Assembly (NCBI RefSeq): GCF_020424085.1
Contig: NZ_CP080203.1
Location: forward strand, 1,116,001-1,180,000
Direction of reading: 5' to 3'
From: Mycetocola spongiae
GTDB lineage: Bacteria; Actinomycetota; Actinomycetes; Actinomycetales; Microbacteriaceae
DNA length: 64,000 nucleotides
The translations under genes and the position numbers were made by a program. Of the stretch, positions 49,774 through 58,770 are shown one piece after another (the stretch's first letter is position 1; each line of letters begins with the position of its first letter). The notes below the pieces were generated by a model. That model did no database searches. It was not told the origin of the DNA and worked only from the letters and a program-made list of their open reading frames with translations.

Positions 49774-50387
49774 CCGCGCGCCGCCCAGTCCCGGAGCACA
49801 AGCCGATGCCGCTCGGCCTCGACCCGGGCCTCGGCATCGGCCCGGCCGGGCGCGGCCAGATAGCGCACCGTCTCCCAGACCGGGGAGATAAGCAGCCAGA
49901 TCACGGTGACCTTGAGCGCCAGCTCCACGCCGCCCCAGAGCGCGCCGGTGCGGGCCTCATCCCCCACGATCAGCTGGATTCCCAGCACCACCGCGGCGGC
50001 AATGGCCAGGACCAGCAGCATCCGCGACCACTCCCGCCACTCATAGCCCACCCGGCCGCGTCCGCGCGAGGGCCGCTTGGCCGGCGGGGGCCCGTCGGCA
50101 AGGCGGTGCGCGGCCCAGGCGTCCACGCGCGAGACGATCGAGTGGCCAAAAACCACGGTGATCCCCAGATAGAGCGCCCCTAGCCCGTGCGCCCAATCGG
50201 CGGTCCCGCCCGCGAGGAGATCCCCGCAGATGAGCGCAAGCAGGAGCACGTCCAGGAGCGGCACACACAGTAAAAGGAGCGTCGAGGCCCGCGGCGCGCG
50301 GCAGAGATAGCGCACGGCCAGCCCGCCGGCGAGCATTATCCAAAATCCGATCTCGCAGGCCAGAATGCCCACCGCAATAAGGTTCAT
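49770..50387 (-). CDS. Conserved membrane protein of unknown function
   Basis: A 205-residue membrane protein with about five helices (roughly residues 3-25, 37-57, 68-88, 128-148 and 160-180), and a basic Pro-rich loop PPPAKRPSRGRGRVGYEWREW between helices 3 and 4. The segment VFGHSIVSRVDAWAAHR resembles a small bacterial membrane family of unknown role. It is not confidently named. The start at ATG 50387 gives a typical first helix. It lies divergent from a two-component sensor kinase, so a sensing partner role is possible. Confidence 0.65.
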   Translation of the reverse strand: MNLIAVGILACEIGFWIMLAGGLAVRYLCRAPRASTLLLLCVPLLDVLLLALICGDLLAGGTADWAHGLGALYLGITVVFGHSIVSRVDAWAAHRLADGPPPAKRPSRGRGRVGYEWREWSRMLLVLAIAAAVVLGIQLIVGDEARTGALWGGVELALKVTVIWLLISPVWETVRYLAAPGRADAEARVEAERHRLVLRDWAARG

Positions 50388-50503
50388 CCGCCCAGTCTCG
50401 GGCGCGGCCCGACCCGGCACATCGGCCACGGGGTGCGCATGAGTCTGCGACCTTTGGGGGATCTCCGCCGCGGGAGCGCGGACAAGATGACAGAATATCC
50501 GGC

Positions 50504-51610
50504 ATGGACACGGTGCAACCGATAAAACGACGGGGCCTCGGCGATCCCTGGATAGCCGTGCTGTTTTTACTCGCGGGCATCGCCTTCCGGCCCGCTGAGG
50601 CCGCTCCCTGGCCCTATTTTGCGCTGCTGCTCCTGGCCTGCGCCGCGGCGGGGCTGCGCTCCTCGCGCCCCGCGCTGGCGCTCGGGATGGGGCTCCCCGC
50701 CGCGGCCGCCGCAATGATCGGCGGCCCCAATCTGGTGCTGATCACCCTCGGCATGGATCTGGTCTATTCCGCGATCCTCTACGGCGGCGCGCGGCTGCGC
50801 CTGGTCACGCTTATTCTGAGCGGTGCCGGGGCGCTGGGCTCCGGGGTGCTGGTCCTGCTGCTCACCCGCGATCCCCTCGGCGCCGGGCAGACCCTGCTGC
50901 AGGTCGGCGCGCTCCTGCTGCTGCCGCTGAGCTGGGGATGGATGATGCATACCCGGGACCTGCGGATCATCGCCGAGCGCGAGCACGGCCGCGAGGCGCT
51001 GCGCCTGGCCGAGCTGGAACGCGCGGCGCGCGAGGCCGAGCATCGCGCCGAGACCGCGCGCGATCTACACGATCTGGTGGCCAATCAGGTCGCAATCATC
51101 ACCCTGCATAGCGAGGCCGCCGCGCTGCGCCTGGCCGCCGGCCATCCGGTGAGCGAGCGCACCCTGAGCGAGATTTCCACGGCGGGAACCCTCGCCCTCG
51201 GGCGGCTGGGCGAGATGATCGCGCTGCTCGGTGAGGCCACACCCGCTGCCCCGGGCGTCGAGTGGATCGATGACCCCCGGCTTGCCGTTCCCGCGCCCGT
51301 GCGTGCCGCCTGGGAGGCGCTCCTCGGGCAGCTCTCCCCCGATCAGCGCACGCAGGCCGGGCGCCTCCTGGGCGAGGCCACCGCAAATGCGCTGCGGCAC
51401 GGCCACTCCCCGCGCGTGAGCATCCACGGCGCCACGGTGCGGCTGGAAAATCGAATCCCGGATTCCAATACCATCTCGGGCGACGGGCGCGGCCTGAAGA
51501 ATATGCGCGAGCGCGCCGCGCGGCTGGGCGGCGAGCTCTCTGTGGGGCCCGGCACAACGGACGGGACGTGGCTCTGCGCGCTGACCCTTCCGCGGCGAAG
51601 GGAGGGCTGA
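50504..51610 (+). CDS. Two-component sensor histidine kinase (HisKA_3)
   Basis: A 368-residue NarL-group sensor kinase. The N-terminal half holds about five membrane helices with short loops. A coiled linker (LRLAELERAAREAEHRAETARD) leads to the phospho-acceptor block RDLHDLVANQVAIITLHSEAA. The HATPase part includes ATANALRHGHSP (N box) and SGDGRGLKNMRERAARLGG (G box). The signal is unknown; it may sense envelope state through its membrane part. It is followed 2 nt later by its response regulator. The upstream -10-like hexamer is CAGAAT. Confidence 0.9.
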   Translation: MDTVQPIKRRGLGDPWIAVLFLLAGIAFRPAEAAPWPYFALLLLACAAAGLRSSRPALALGMGLPAAAAAMIGGPNLVLITLGMDLVYSAILYGGARLRLVTLILSGAGALGSGVLVLLLTRDPLGAGQTLLQVGALLLLPLSWGWMMHTRDLRIIAEREHGREALRLAELERAAREAEHRAETARDLHDLVANQVAIITLHSEAAALRLAAGHPVSERTLSEISTAGTLALGRLGEMIALLGEATPAAPGVEWIDDPRLAVPAPVRAAWEALLGQLSPDQRTQAGRLLGEATANALRHGHSPRVSIHGATVRLENRIPDSNTISGDGRGLKNMRERAARLGGELSVGPGTTDGTWLCALTLPRRREG

Positions 51611-51611
51611 G

Positions 51612-52262
51612 ATGAGCATCGCGGTGCTGCTGGTGGACGATCACGGGGCCATCCGATCGGGCCTGCGCCTGATCCTGGAGACCCATCCGGATCTGCGGGT
51701 TGTGGGCGAGGCCGGCGATGGCGCGAGTGCCCTCGCGATGACCCGCGCGCTCGAGCCCGATGTGGTGCTGATGGATATTCGCATGCCCGGGCGCGACGGC
51801 ATCTGGGCCACCGCCCGGATCGTGGCGGAAACGCGCTCGCGGGTGCTGATCCTGAGCACGTTTGGCCTGGACGAGCCGGTATCCGCCGCGCTGCTGGCGG
51901 GCGCTACCGGGTTCCTTCAAAAATCGGTATCCGGGCCCGAGCTGATCGCCGCGGTACTCAAGACCGCGCGCGGCGAGGCCGTGCTCTCCCCCGAGGTCAC
52001 GGCCACGGTCATCCGCGGCTTCCGGGCCCTGGCCGAGCGTCCCCCGGCCCCCGAGCCACCGAGCGGCCTGACCCCGCGCGAACGCGAGGTGCTCCTCGCG
52101 CTGGGCGGCGGGCTCAGCAATGCCGCGATTGCCCGCGAGCTGGGCATCAGCGAGGCCACCGTGAAGACCCATCTCACCGCGATTTATGCCAAGACCGGAA
52201 GCGCCAGTCGGGTCGAGGCGGCACTGCTGGGGTTGGGCCTCGGTGGCGTGGGCGGTCGCTAA
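51612..52262 (+). CDS. LuxR/NarL family response regulator
   Basis: A 216-residue response regulator. The receiver domain (about residues 1-120) has VLLVDDHGAIRSGL, the phospho-acceptor Asp in VVLMDIRMPGRDG and the Lys in FLQKSVSG. The C-terminal LuxR helix-turn-helix is LTPREREVLLALGGGLSNAAIARELGISEATVKTHLTAIYAKTGSASRVE. It is the partner of the kinase encoded just upstream. Its stop codon overlaps the convergent deacetylase gene by 4 nt. Confidence 0.93.
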   Translation: MSIAVLLVDDHGAIRSGLRLILETHPDLRVVGEAGDGASALAMTRALEPDVVLMDIRMPGRDGIWATARIVAETRSRVLILSTFGLDEPVSAALLAGATGFLQKSVSGPELIAAVLKTARGEAVLSPEVTATVIRGFRALAERPPAPEPPSGLTPREREVLLALGGGLSNAAIARELGISEATVKTHLTAIYAKTGSASRVEAALLGLGLGGVGGR

Positions 52263-53764
52263 TCGCGGCGCTGGAAATAGCTGCTGCCGGGCGTGGTGGG
52301 CCCGAGCAGCTGGGAGACCGTGACGAGGGTGAAGCCGCGCTCGCGTAACCCGGCGATGATCCCGGGGGCCGCGGCCACGCTGGTCTCGTGGATATCGTGC
52401 ATCAGGATGATCGCGCCGGGCTTGGCGCCGTCCAGCGCGCGCCGCGTGGTCTCCTCCACGCTGTGATTGCGCCAGTCCTCGGTATCCACGTTCCAGATAA
52501 TCGCCGCGGCACCCTGCTGCCGGAAAACCTCGGAGACACCCTCGTTAATCGCCCCATAGGGCGGGCGCACCAGCGTGGGCCGCGGTACACCCGCGCGCTC
52601 GATGGCATCGGCCGTATCGCTCAGCTCCCCCGCGATCTGTTCCGCGGAGAGTTTCCGCAGATCCGGGTGGGTCCAGGTATGGCCGCCGATCTCGTGCCCC
52701 TCGGCATGGGCCCGGGCGAGTGTCTGCGGTTTTTGTGCCGCGTTTTTCCCGACCATAAAAAACGTGGCCGGGGCGCCGGCCTCGGCCAGTTCGTCCAGGA
52801 GCTTGCCGGTGTCCTTGCCGGGCCCGTCGTCATAGGTGAGCGCCACGCAGCGGGCCACGGCGCAGTCCACGGGGGCGGCCGGGGGTGCGGGCGCCCGGGT
52901 GGGCTCGGGCGTGGGGCTTTCGGGGAGGCCCGCAAACGGCACCCCGGACATCGCCTGTACGCGCAGCGCGCGGCCCGCGGGGCTGAGCAGGGCGTCCACG
53001 TGATCCGCGGCCAGGCGCATCGCCGGACGCCCCTCGCTATGCGGGGTATAGACCAGCTCGGGTAGGGTCACGATCAGGGAGCCATCGGGTTCGATCACGG
53101 TATCGCGGAAGAGTTCGCGCGGCGGCTCGGCCGGAAGCGTGGCCCCGGGCGAGGCCGAGGGGGTGCCCGCGTCGGCCTCCAGCAGCTGGCCGCCGAGGCG
53201 CAGCCCGCGCCGGATCTCCTCGGCCGCGGTCCGGCGGCCCTCCTCGCTCAGCACGTCCTCGCCCGGGATGACCTCGCCGGTGTCCAGCCGGGCGTGGAAC
53301 GTGGCGGAGAATCCGATGCCATTGGCGCCGCCCGCATAGCGATAGCCGATCAGGCGCTCCACCAGGTTATTGGCGCGGGCCGAGGCGATCTCCCAACCGA
53401 TGTTGAGCTCCCGGGAATTACCCGCGGGTGCCGCCTCGGAATCGTATTCGGCGCGCTGGGCGTCCACGAAGGAGTGGATCAGATCGGAGAGCTGCGGCAC
53501 GCTGCTGCTGGTGACATAGGACACCGAGCGCTGATCCTGCTGATCCGAGGTGGAGGACTGGATCAAATCAAGATTGGCGATGGACCCCTCGGGCAGCGGC
53601 TCGGGCGCGTCGACCCGGGTGGCCCAGGAGGACTCGGGCGAGGCGGAGGGCGTGGCCGGGGATCCCTCCGGGGAATTGAGGGCAAACCACCAGACTCCCC
53701 CGCCCAGGATCAGGGCAATCGCGATCAGGATCGGGAGAAATATGCGGGTGAATCTGCGGGACAC
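52259..53764 (-). CDS. Membrane-anchored polysaccharide deacetylase
   Basis: A 501-residue NodB-family deacetylase. The first about 30 residues form a basic n-region and one membrane helix. A linker and a domain of about 200 residues follow (DUF3298/RsiV-like, with ANNLVERLIGYRYAGGANG). The C-terminal NodB domain has ALTYDDGP, HTWTHPDL, VRPPYGAINEG, NVDTEDW and ILMHDIHE, a full set of metal and catalytic residues. It likely removes acetyl groups from peptidoglycan or wall polymer outside the cell. The GTG start has TAGTTT 6 nt upstream. Confidence 0.9.
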   Translation of the reverse strand: MSRRFTRIFLPILIAIALILGGGVWWFALNSPEGSPATPSASPESSWATRVDAPEPLPEGSIANLDLIQSSTSDQQDQRSVSYVTSSSVPQLSDLIHSFVDAQRAEYDSEAAPAGNSRELNIGWEIASARANNLVERLIGYRYAGGANGIGFSATFHARLDTGEVIPGEDVLSEEGRRTAAEEIRRGLRLGGQLLEADAGTPSASPGATLPAEPPRELFRDTVIEPDGSLIVTLPELVYTPHSEGRPAMRLAADHVDALLSPAGRALRVQAMSGVPFAGLPESPTPEPTRAPAPPAAPVDCAVARCVALTYDDGPGKDTGKLLDELAEAGAPATFFMVGKNAAQKPQTLARAHAEGHEIGGHTWTHPDLRKLSAEQIAGELSDTADAIERAGVPRPTLVRPPYGAINEGVSEVFRQQGAAAIIWNVDTEDWRNHSVEETTRRALDGAKPGAIILMHDIHETSVAAAPGIIAGLRERGFTLVTVSQLLGPTTPGSSYFQRRD

Positions 53765-53770
53765 GGGGAG

Positions 53771-53776
53771 AAACTA
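53771..53776 (-). promoter_or_regulatory. -10 hexamer TAGTTT, leaderless start
   Basis: TAGTTT on the minus strand lies 6 nt before the GTG at 53764. Confidence 0.5.
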
Positions 53777-53789
53777 GCCTCTCGGAATA

Positions 53790-53813
53790 CAAAAAGCCGG
53801 GCGGGGGCCCGAC
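53790..53813 (-). terminator. Intrinsic terminator downstream of the MFS gene
   Basis: On the minus strand GTCGGGC/GCCCGGC forms a 7-nt stem (one G-T pair) with a C loop, followed by TTTTT. It lies about 67 nt past the MFS stop codon. Confidence 0.75.
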
Positions 53814-53879
53814 GTAAATCCACGCTAGCAGGCACAGATAACGGTTCGGCCACGGCCCGGCATCGATCCGATAACCGCG

Positions 53880-55085
53880 CTAGGCGCCGTCCTCGATAAA
53901 CACCGGGCGCGAGGCCACGGCCCCCGCCACGATCACGATCACACCGGTGAGGGCGAGCCCCAGCAGCGGCACGGTCCAGCCCCCGGTGCCCTCGTGCAGC
54001 AGACCCACCAGGATCGGGCCGGGCGCGGCCACGATATAGCCGGGCCCCTGCACAAAACCGCTCAGGGCAATCGCGCCCACATGGGTGCGGGTGCGCTTAT
54101 TAATCAGCGTAAGCGCGAGCGGGAAGAGCAGCGGCCCGCTGCCCACGATGATCACCCAGACCAGCATCGGCACGGAGGGCAAAAACAGCATCCCGGTATA
54201 GCCGATGATGATACACAGCCCGCCCAGCCAGACCATCGGGGCCACCGAGCGCAGCCGCACCGCAAGCATCGGCACCAGGAGCGCCGCGGGCAGCCCCATG
54301 AAGCCAAATACCGCGAGCAGCGTGCCACCCTCGTGCGGGTCCATCCCGGCGAGATCGCGCGCAATCGTGGGCAGCCAGGCGAACATCGAATAGGCGTTAA
54401 TCGAGGATGTCGCAAAGATCACGGTCACGGCCCAGGTCATCGGCGAGCGGATCAGCCGATGCTCCAGCGCCGCCTCGGGCTCCTCGATCTCCGCCGCCGG
54501 TCCGCGCCGGGCATTGCCCAGCAGCGCAAGCCACGGCACCATCGCCATGATCGCCACGAGCGCCCAGCCGCCGAGCGAGACCCGCCAGCCCAGGCCCTCG
54601 GCCACGGGCACCGCGAGCAGCGGCGGCAAAAACGTCGAAAACGAAATTGTAGTGACATAGATCGTGGTGACCAGACCCACCCGGTCCGGGAAGTATTTTT
54701 TCACCAGCGCGGGCATCAACACATTGCCCGCGCCCAGCCCGGCACAGGCCAGCGCGGTACCCAGCAGGATGATGCCCGAGTTTGGGGCGGCCGAGCGCAC
54801 GATCAGGCCCGCGGCGATCAGCGCCAGCACACCCACCATCGTGGGCTCCAGCCGGAAGCGGCGCACCACCGCGGGGGTCATGACCGCGAGGGCGGCAAAA
54901 CACACGGGAGGCATCGAGCCGAGGATGCCAATCACCAGCGAGGATAACGGCACCTCCCGGGTCACCAGATCGATGATGGGAGAGAGCGAGGCCACGGCGG
55001 AGCGCAGCGTGGCCGCGGCAAAAATAATGCCGAGGAGCGCGAGTGTGCGCCCGGCCCACAGGGCGCGGGTATCCGAGGAAACCAC
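53880..55085 (-). CDS. MFS transporter (CynX/NimT-like)
   Basis: A 401-residue 12-helix major facilitator. The N-terminus LGIIFAAATLRSAVASLSPIIDLVTREVPLSS matches the cyanate permease CynX / nitroimidazole NimT branch. The middle loop is EIEEPEAALEHRLIRSPMTW. Substrates of this branch include cyanate and drugs; the cargo here is unknown. It starts with GTG 5 nt after the ribF stop, so it may be cotranscribed with ribF. Confidence 0.83.
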   Translation of the reverse strand: MVSSDTRALWAGRTLALLGIIFAAATLRSAVASLSPIIDLVTREVPLSSLVIGILGSMPPVCFAALAVMTPAVVRRFRLEPTMVGVLALIAAGLIVRSAAPNSGIILLGTALACAGLGAGNVLMPALVKKYFPDRVGLVTTIYVTTISFSTFLPPLLAVPVAEGLGWRVSLGGWALVAIMAMVPWLALLGNARRGPAAEIEEPEAALEHRLIRSPMTWAVTVIFATSSINAYSMFAWLPTIARDLAGMDPHEGGTLLAVFGFMGLPAALLVPMLAVRLRSVAPMVWLGGLCIIIGYTGMLFLPSVPMLVWVIIVGSGPLLFPLALTLINKRTRTHVGAIALSGFVQGPGYIVAAPGPILVGLLHEGTGGWTVPLLGLALTGVIVIVAGAVASRPVFIEDGA

Positions 55086-55090
55086 GGCGG

Positions 55091-56038
55091 CTAGGCCGCG
55101 GGATTCTTGGCGTCGAGAATCTCGTTCACGGCGTCCACATCGCGGTGCATCTGCGCGATCAGCGGCCCCACGCCCTCATAGGCGACCATGCCGCGCACCC
55201 GCTCCACAAAGTCCAGTTCCACCTCGGCATCGTAGAGGTCAATATCCTGCCCCGGGAGGAAGGCCTCAACCTGCTTTTGTGGCACGCCCTCAAAGGTGGG
55301 GTTATTCCCCACCGAGATCGCCGCACGATAGCGGTTCTCGCCGTGTCGCAGCCAGCCAGCATAGATGCCATCGGCGGGGATATACCCCGTGGACTCGGGC
55401 GAGAGATTGGCGGTGGGAAAGCCCAGTTCGCGGCCGCGCTTGGCGCCGTGCACCACGATTCCGCGCATGCTGGGATAGTGTCCCAGCAGCACCGAGGCCA
55501 GGTCCACGCGGCCCTCGGAGAGCAGTTCGCGGATCCAGGTGGAGGATAGGCGGCGGTTTTCGCGCGGCACCACATCGTCGATCGCGATCACGTCAAAGCC
55601 CTCCGCCTTGCCCTGCTCGGTGAGCGTGGCCACGCTGCCCGCGCCGCCGCGGCCATAGCGGAAGTCCTCGCCCACCAGCACCACCTTGGCGTCGAGGGTA
55701 TTGCACAGGATGGCGCGCACAAAGGTCTCGGGTTCCAGGGCCGCCATCAGGCGATCGAAGGTGAGGACCAGCACGGCATCCACCCCGGTCTCCTCCAGCA
55801 GGTCCAGCTTCTGCCGGGTGCCCACAAGCGCCAGCGGGGCCTTGCCCGGGGCGAGCGTTTCGAGCGGATGCCGGTCGAAGGTCACCACGACCGAGCGCAG
55901 CCCGCGCGCATCGGCGATGGCCCGCAGGCCCGAGATCACGGCGCGATGGCCGGCATGCACACCATCAAATTTGCCGATGGTAACGGCGGAGGCACCAAAG
56001 TCGAGCGGAATCTGCTCAACATCGGTGAAGACAATCAT
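55091..56038 (-). CDS. ribF: Bifunctional riboflavin kinase / FAD synthetase
   Basis: A 315-residue bifunctional enzyme making FMN and then FAD. The N-terminal adenylyltransferase domain shows VTIGKFDGVHAGHRAVI and STWIRELL. The C-terminal flavokinase domain has GFPTANLSPESTGYIPADGIYAGW. The ATG at 56038 overlaps the upstream gene stop (ATGA). It lies in an operon downstream of truB, separated by two small membrane protein genes, and in many actinomycetes the two are direct neighbours. Confidence 0.95.
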   Translation of the reverse strand: MIVFTDVEQIPLDFGASAVTIGKFDGVHAGHRAVISGLRAIADARGLRSVVVTFDRHPLETLAPGKAPLALVGTRQKLDLLEETGVDAVLVLTFDRLMAALEPETFVRAILCNTLDAKVVLVGEDFRYGRGGAGSVATLTEQGKAEGFDVIAIDDVVPRENRRLSSTWIRELLSEGRVDLASVLLGHYPSMRGIVVHGAKRGRELGFPTANLSPESTGYIPADGIYAGWLRHGENRYRAAISVGNNPTFEGVPQKQVEAFLPGQDIDLYDAEVELDFVERVRGMVAYEGVGPLIAQMHRDVDAVNEILDAKNPAA

Positions 56039-56463
56039 GCCCGGGCCCCGCGCGCACGCCACAGCCAGAACAGGCCGAGGGCGGGCAGGACCAGGGGGAT
56101 ATAAACATAGCCGCTGCCGAAGTGCGACCAGACGGTATCGTGCGGGAAGAGCTCGGGATCAAATACGCTCAGCAGGCCCACGATCAGCACACCGGCCATC
56201 TCGAAGCCGATGGTGATCCAGGCGATGCGACGCCAGGCGACACCCGGCGCGATCAGCGCGATGGTGGCCAGGATATAGACAACGGCGGCCAGGGCCGAGA
56301 GCGAATAGGCCAGCGGGGCCTCGTCGAAGCGGCTCAGGATCTGCGAGACCGACCTTCCGGTCGCGGCGAGTGCGAGGATGCCGTAGACGGCCACCAGAAC
56401 GCGCCCCACGCCGCCGATGCGGGCGGGGCTCTCCGTGGTCGGGGTCGAACCGTTTTTTGTCAT
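56035..56463 (-). CDS. Small membrane protein between truB and ribF
   Basis: An unrecognised 142-residue membrane protein with four predicted helices (about residues 22-42, 53-73, 82-100 and 112-133) after a polar 18-residue N-terminus. The chosen ATG at 56463 has AGGGAA just upstream. It overlaps ribF by 4 nt. Position in the truB-ribF operon suggests a conserved local gene but gives no function. Confidence 0.7.
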   Translation of the reverse strand: MTKNGSTPTTESPARIGGVGRVLVAVYGILALAATGRSVSQILSRFDEAPLAYSLSALAAVVYILATIALIAPGVAWRRIAWITIGFEMAGVLIVGLLSVFDPELFPHDTVWSHFGSGYVYIPLVLPALGLFWLWRARGARA

Positions 56464-56492
56464 TTCCCTGTAATTCTCCGTGATGCGAGGGG

Positions 56493-56864
56493 TTATCCGA
56501 TGACCGGAGTTACCCAGATATAGTGCATTCGATACACCATGACGGCGATGGCGAGGCAGGCCACACCCACAATCACGGTGCTCCAACGGCTGCGATCCAA
56601 TAGTCCCCACAGTACCGCGAGGGCGGGCAAAAGAACCGCCGAAATCAGGTATGCGTAAAACTCCGGAACAAAGCCAAGATTCTGATTGCCGGTGGCGGGG
56701 GCCACGATGGCCACCACCAGCTGCACGATGATCAGCAGCTGCACGAGTGCCGCGCCGCCGAGGGTCAGGTCGCTGGGTTTGCGGCCGATCAGGCCCAGCA
56801 CCACACACAGCACGCCCGCGAGTGTGGCCACACAGATCTGCAGGATGGTAAACCAGGCGATCAC
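56493..56864 (-). CDS. Small membrane protein downstream of truB
   Basis: A 123-residue membrane protein with about four helices and very short loops, ending MVYRMHYIWVTPVIG. It starts with GTG overlapping the truB stop (GTGA), so it is translationally coupled to truB. I do not recognise the family. Confidence 0.72.
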   Translation of the reverse strand: MIAWFTILQICVATLAGVLCVVLGLIGRKPSDLTLGGAALVQLLIIVQLVVAIVAPATGNQNLGFVPEFYAYLISAVLLPALAVLWGLLDRSRWSTVIVGVACLAIAVMVYRMHYIWVTPVIG

Positions 56865-57787
56865 GACTGCGCGGGTCCTTCCGGGCTGTCCTCGGCCGCG
56901 GCATCGGTGGGGAAGTTCACGATGCAGCGGGCGGTTGTGGAGCCGGCCGAGACCAGCCCAATCAGGCGTCCCCCGGGGGCCAGCGCGGCGATCGGGCCCG
57001 AGGTCTCGGGGAAACCCTCCAGGCCGATCCTTTTGCCGTGGCCCAGGTCCACCGCGCGCTGGGCGTCGAGGGTGACCGTGGGGAAAAGCATCGCGGCGGC
57101 CGAGGCCGAGGCGATCAGCTGTTGCGCGGGGGCCAGGTCCTCAAGGCTCGCGGCATCGCCCACCATAAACGGCCCGATCCGCGTGCGCCGCAGCGCGCTG
57201 AGATGCCCGCCCACGCCCAGGCCCGCACCCAGATCGCGCGCGAGGGCACGAATATAGGTTCCGGTGGAGCATTCCACGCGCACATCGAGTTCGATCCGGT
57301 CCTCGCCGCGGCGCGTCTCCAGGACCTCAAAGGCGGAGATTGTGACCGGGCGGGATTTCAGTTCCACGGTCTCGCCCGCACGCACCCGGGCATAGGCGCG
57401 TTCGCCGTTGACCTTAATCGCGCTGACCGAGCTGGGAACCTGCAAAATATCGCCGCTGAGGGCGGTGATGCCCGCGGCAATCGCGGCCTCGGTGACCGCT
57501 GAAATCGCGGCGGGAGAGGCCACGGTGAGGGTCTCACCCTCGGCGTCATCGGTGGTGGTATCGGCGCCAAGCACAATCGTGGCCGTGTACTCCTTATCCA
57601 GGCCCACCACATAGGTGAGGAGGCGCGTGGCGGAGTTCAGCCCAAGAATCAGCAGGCCCGTGGCCATCGGGTCGAGGGTGCCGGCATGGCCCACCTTGCG
57701 GGTACCGGCCAGGCGGCGGGTGCGCGCCACCACATCATGACTTGTCATTCCGCCCGGTTTATCCACCAGGACGATTCCTGAACTCAT
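56861..57787 (-). CDS. truB: tRNA pseudouridine(55) synthase
   Basis: A 308-residue TruB that converts U55 to pseudouridine in the T loop of tRNAs. The catalytic motif is GHAGTLDPMATGLL with the nucleophile Asp. The start SSGIVLVDKPGGMTSHDVV and the block STGTYIRALARDLG are typical. GAGGAGAA precedes the ATG. It leads an operon with two small membrane genes, ribF and perhaps the MFS gene. Confidence 0.96.
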   Translation of the reverse strand: MSSGIVLVDKPGGMTSHDVVARTRRLAGTRKVGHAGTLDPMATGLLILGLNSATRLLTYVVGLDKEYTATIVLGADTTTDDAEGETLTVASPAAISAVTEAAIAAGITALSGDILQVPSSVSAIKVNGERAYARVRAGETVELKSRPVTISAFEVLETRRGEDRIELDVRVECSTGTYIRALARDLGAGLGVGGHLSALRRTRIGPFMVGDAASLEDLAPAQQLIASASAAAMLFPTVTLDAQRAVDLGHGKRIGLEGFPETSGPIAALAPGGRLIGLVSAGSTTARCIVNFPTDAAAEDSPEGPAQS

Positions 57788-57854
57788 CCGATTCTCCTCG
57801 CCTGAACGCTCAATTACCTATCCTCCCACAGGGAAATACCCGGCCATAACCGCC

Positions 57855-57860
57855 TAGGCT
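57855..57860 (+). promoter_or_regulatory. -10 hexamer TAGGCT, leaderless start
   Basis: TAGGCT lies 7 nt before the ATG at 57868. GGGAGGG in between is too close to the ATG to serve as a ribosome site. Confidence 0.55.
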
Positions 57861-57867
57861 GGGAGGG

Positions 57868-58740
57868 ATGACCTCCACCGACCTGTCCCGCCCCCTGATC
57901 GACTGGTTTGCGCAAAACGGCCGGCCCCTGCCCTGGCGCGAACCGGGTTTCCCCGCCTGGGGCACCCTGGTTTCCGAGTTTATGCTTCAGCAGACCCCGG
58001 TCGCGCGCGTCATTCCGCGCCTGGCCGAGTGGTTGGAGCGCTGGCCCACCCCCGCACACCTGGCCGCCGAGCCCTCGGGTGAGGCCGTGCGGGCCTGGTC
58101 CAATCTGGGCTATCCGCGGCGCGCACTCTGGCTGCACCGCGCGGCCGTGCAGATCGTGGAGGAACACGGCGGGCTTGTGCCGCGGGACGTGCCCACGCTG
58201 CTGGGGCTCACCGGGGTGGGCGACTATACGGCGCGGGCCGTGGCGGTTTTTGCCTTTGGCGACAGGCATCCGGTCGTTGATACCAATGGCCGACGTGTGA
58301 TCGCGCGGGCAGTGCACGGCCAGGCCGAACCCGCGCCGCCCGCGGCCGCCCGCGACCTCGCCGATATGGAGGCGCTGCTGCCGGTGGATCGGGAGGAGGC
58401 CCGCGCGTTTAACGTGGCGATCATGGAGCTAGGTCAGGTGGTGTGTACCGCGCGTTCCCCGCTCTGCGAGGAGTGCCCGCTGCGCGCGCAGTGCGCGTGG
58501 AAGCTCGCGGGTTCCCCCGAATATTTTGGCCCGAAAAAAACCGTGCAGGCCACGTTTGCCGGCAGCGATCGGCAGGTGCGCGGGCTCATCCTGCGCGAGC
58601 TGCGCGCCGCGCATATCCCGGTAACCGAGGCCGAGATCGAGGGGGTCTGGCCCGAGAGCGCCCAGCGCGAGCGGGCGCTGGCCGGGCTGCTGGGCGATGG
58701 CCTCGCGGTGGCCGTGGACGGCGGCTATACGCTGCCCTAA
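57868..58740 (+). CDS. mutY: A/G-specific adenine glycosylase
   Basis: A 290-residue MutY that removes adenine mispaired with 8-oxoguanine. The active-site helix is VSEFMLQQTPVARVIPR (Glu), the helix-hairpin-helix LTGVGDYTARAVAVFAFG, and the catalytic Asp lies in VVDTNGRRV. Four cysteines in CTARSPLCEECPLRAQC bind a 4Fe-4S cluster. The C-terminal NUDIX-like recognition domain is absent or very short, as in many actinomycete MutYs. Confidence 0.95.
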   Translation: MTSTDLSRPLIDWFAQNGRPLPWREPGFPAWGTLVSEFMLQQTPVARVIPRLAEWLERWPTPAHLAAEPSGEAVRAWSNLGYPRRALWLHRAAVQIVEEHGGLVPRDVPTLLGLTGVGDYTARAVAVFAFGDRHPVVDTNGRRVIARAVHGQAEPAPPAAARDLADMEALLPVDREEARAFNVAIMELGQVVCTARSPLCEECPLRAQCAWKLAGSPEYFGPKKTVQATFAGSDRQVRGLILRELRAAHIPVTEAEIEGVWPESAQRERALAGLLGDGLAVAVDGGYTLP

Positions 58741-58758
58741 CCCGGCCGGATTCGCGGC

Positions 58759-58764
58759 TAAACT
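58759..58764 (+). promoter_or_regulatory. -10 hexamer TAAACT, leaderless start
   Basis: TAAACT lies 6 nt before the ATG at 58771. Confidence 0.5.
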
Positions 58765-58770
58765 GGGGGA

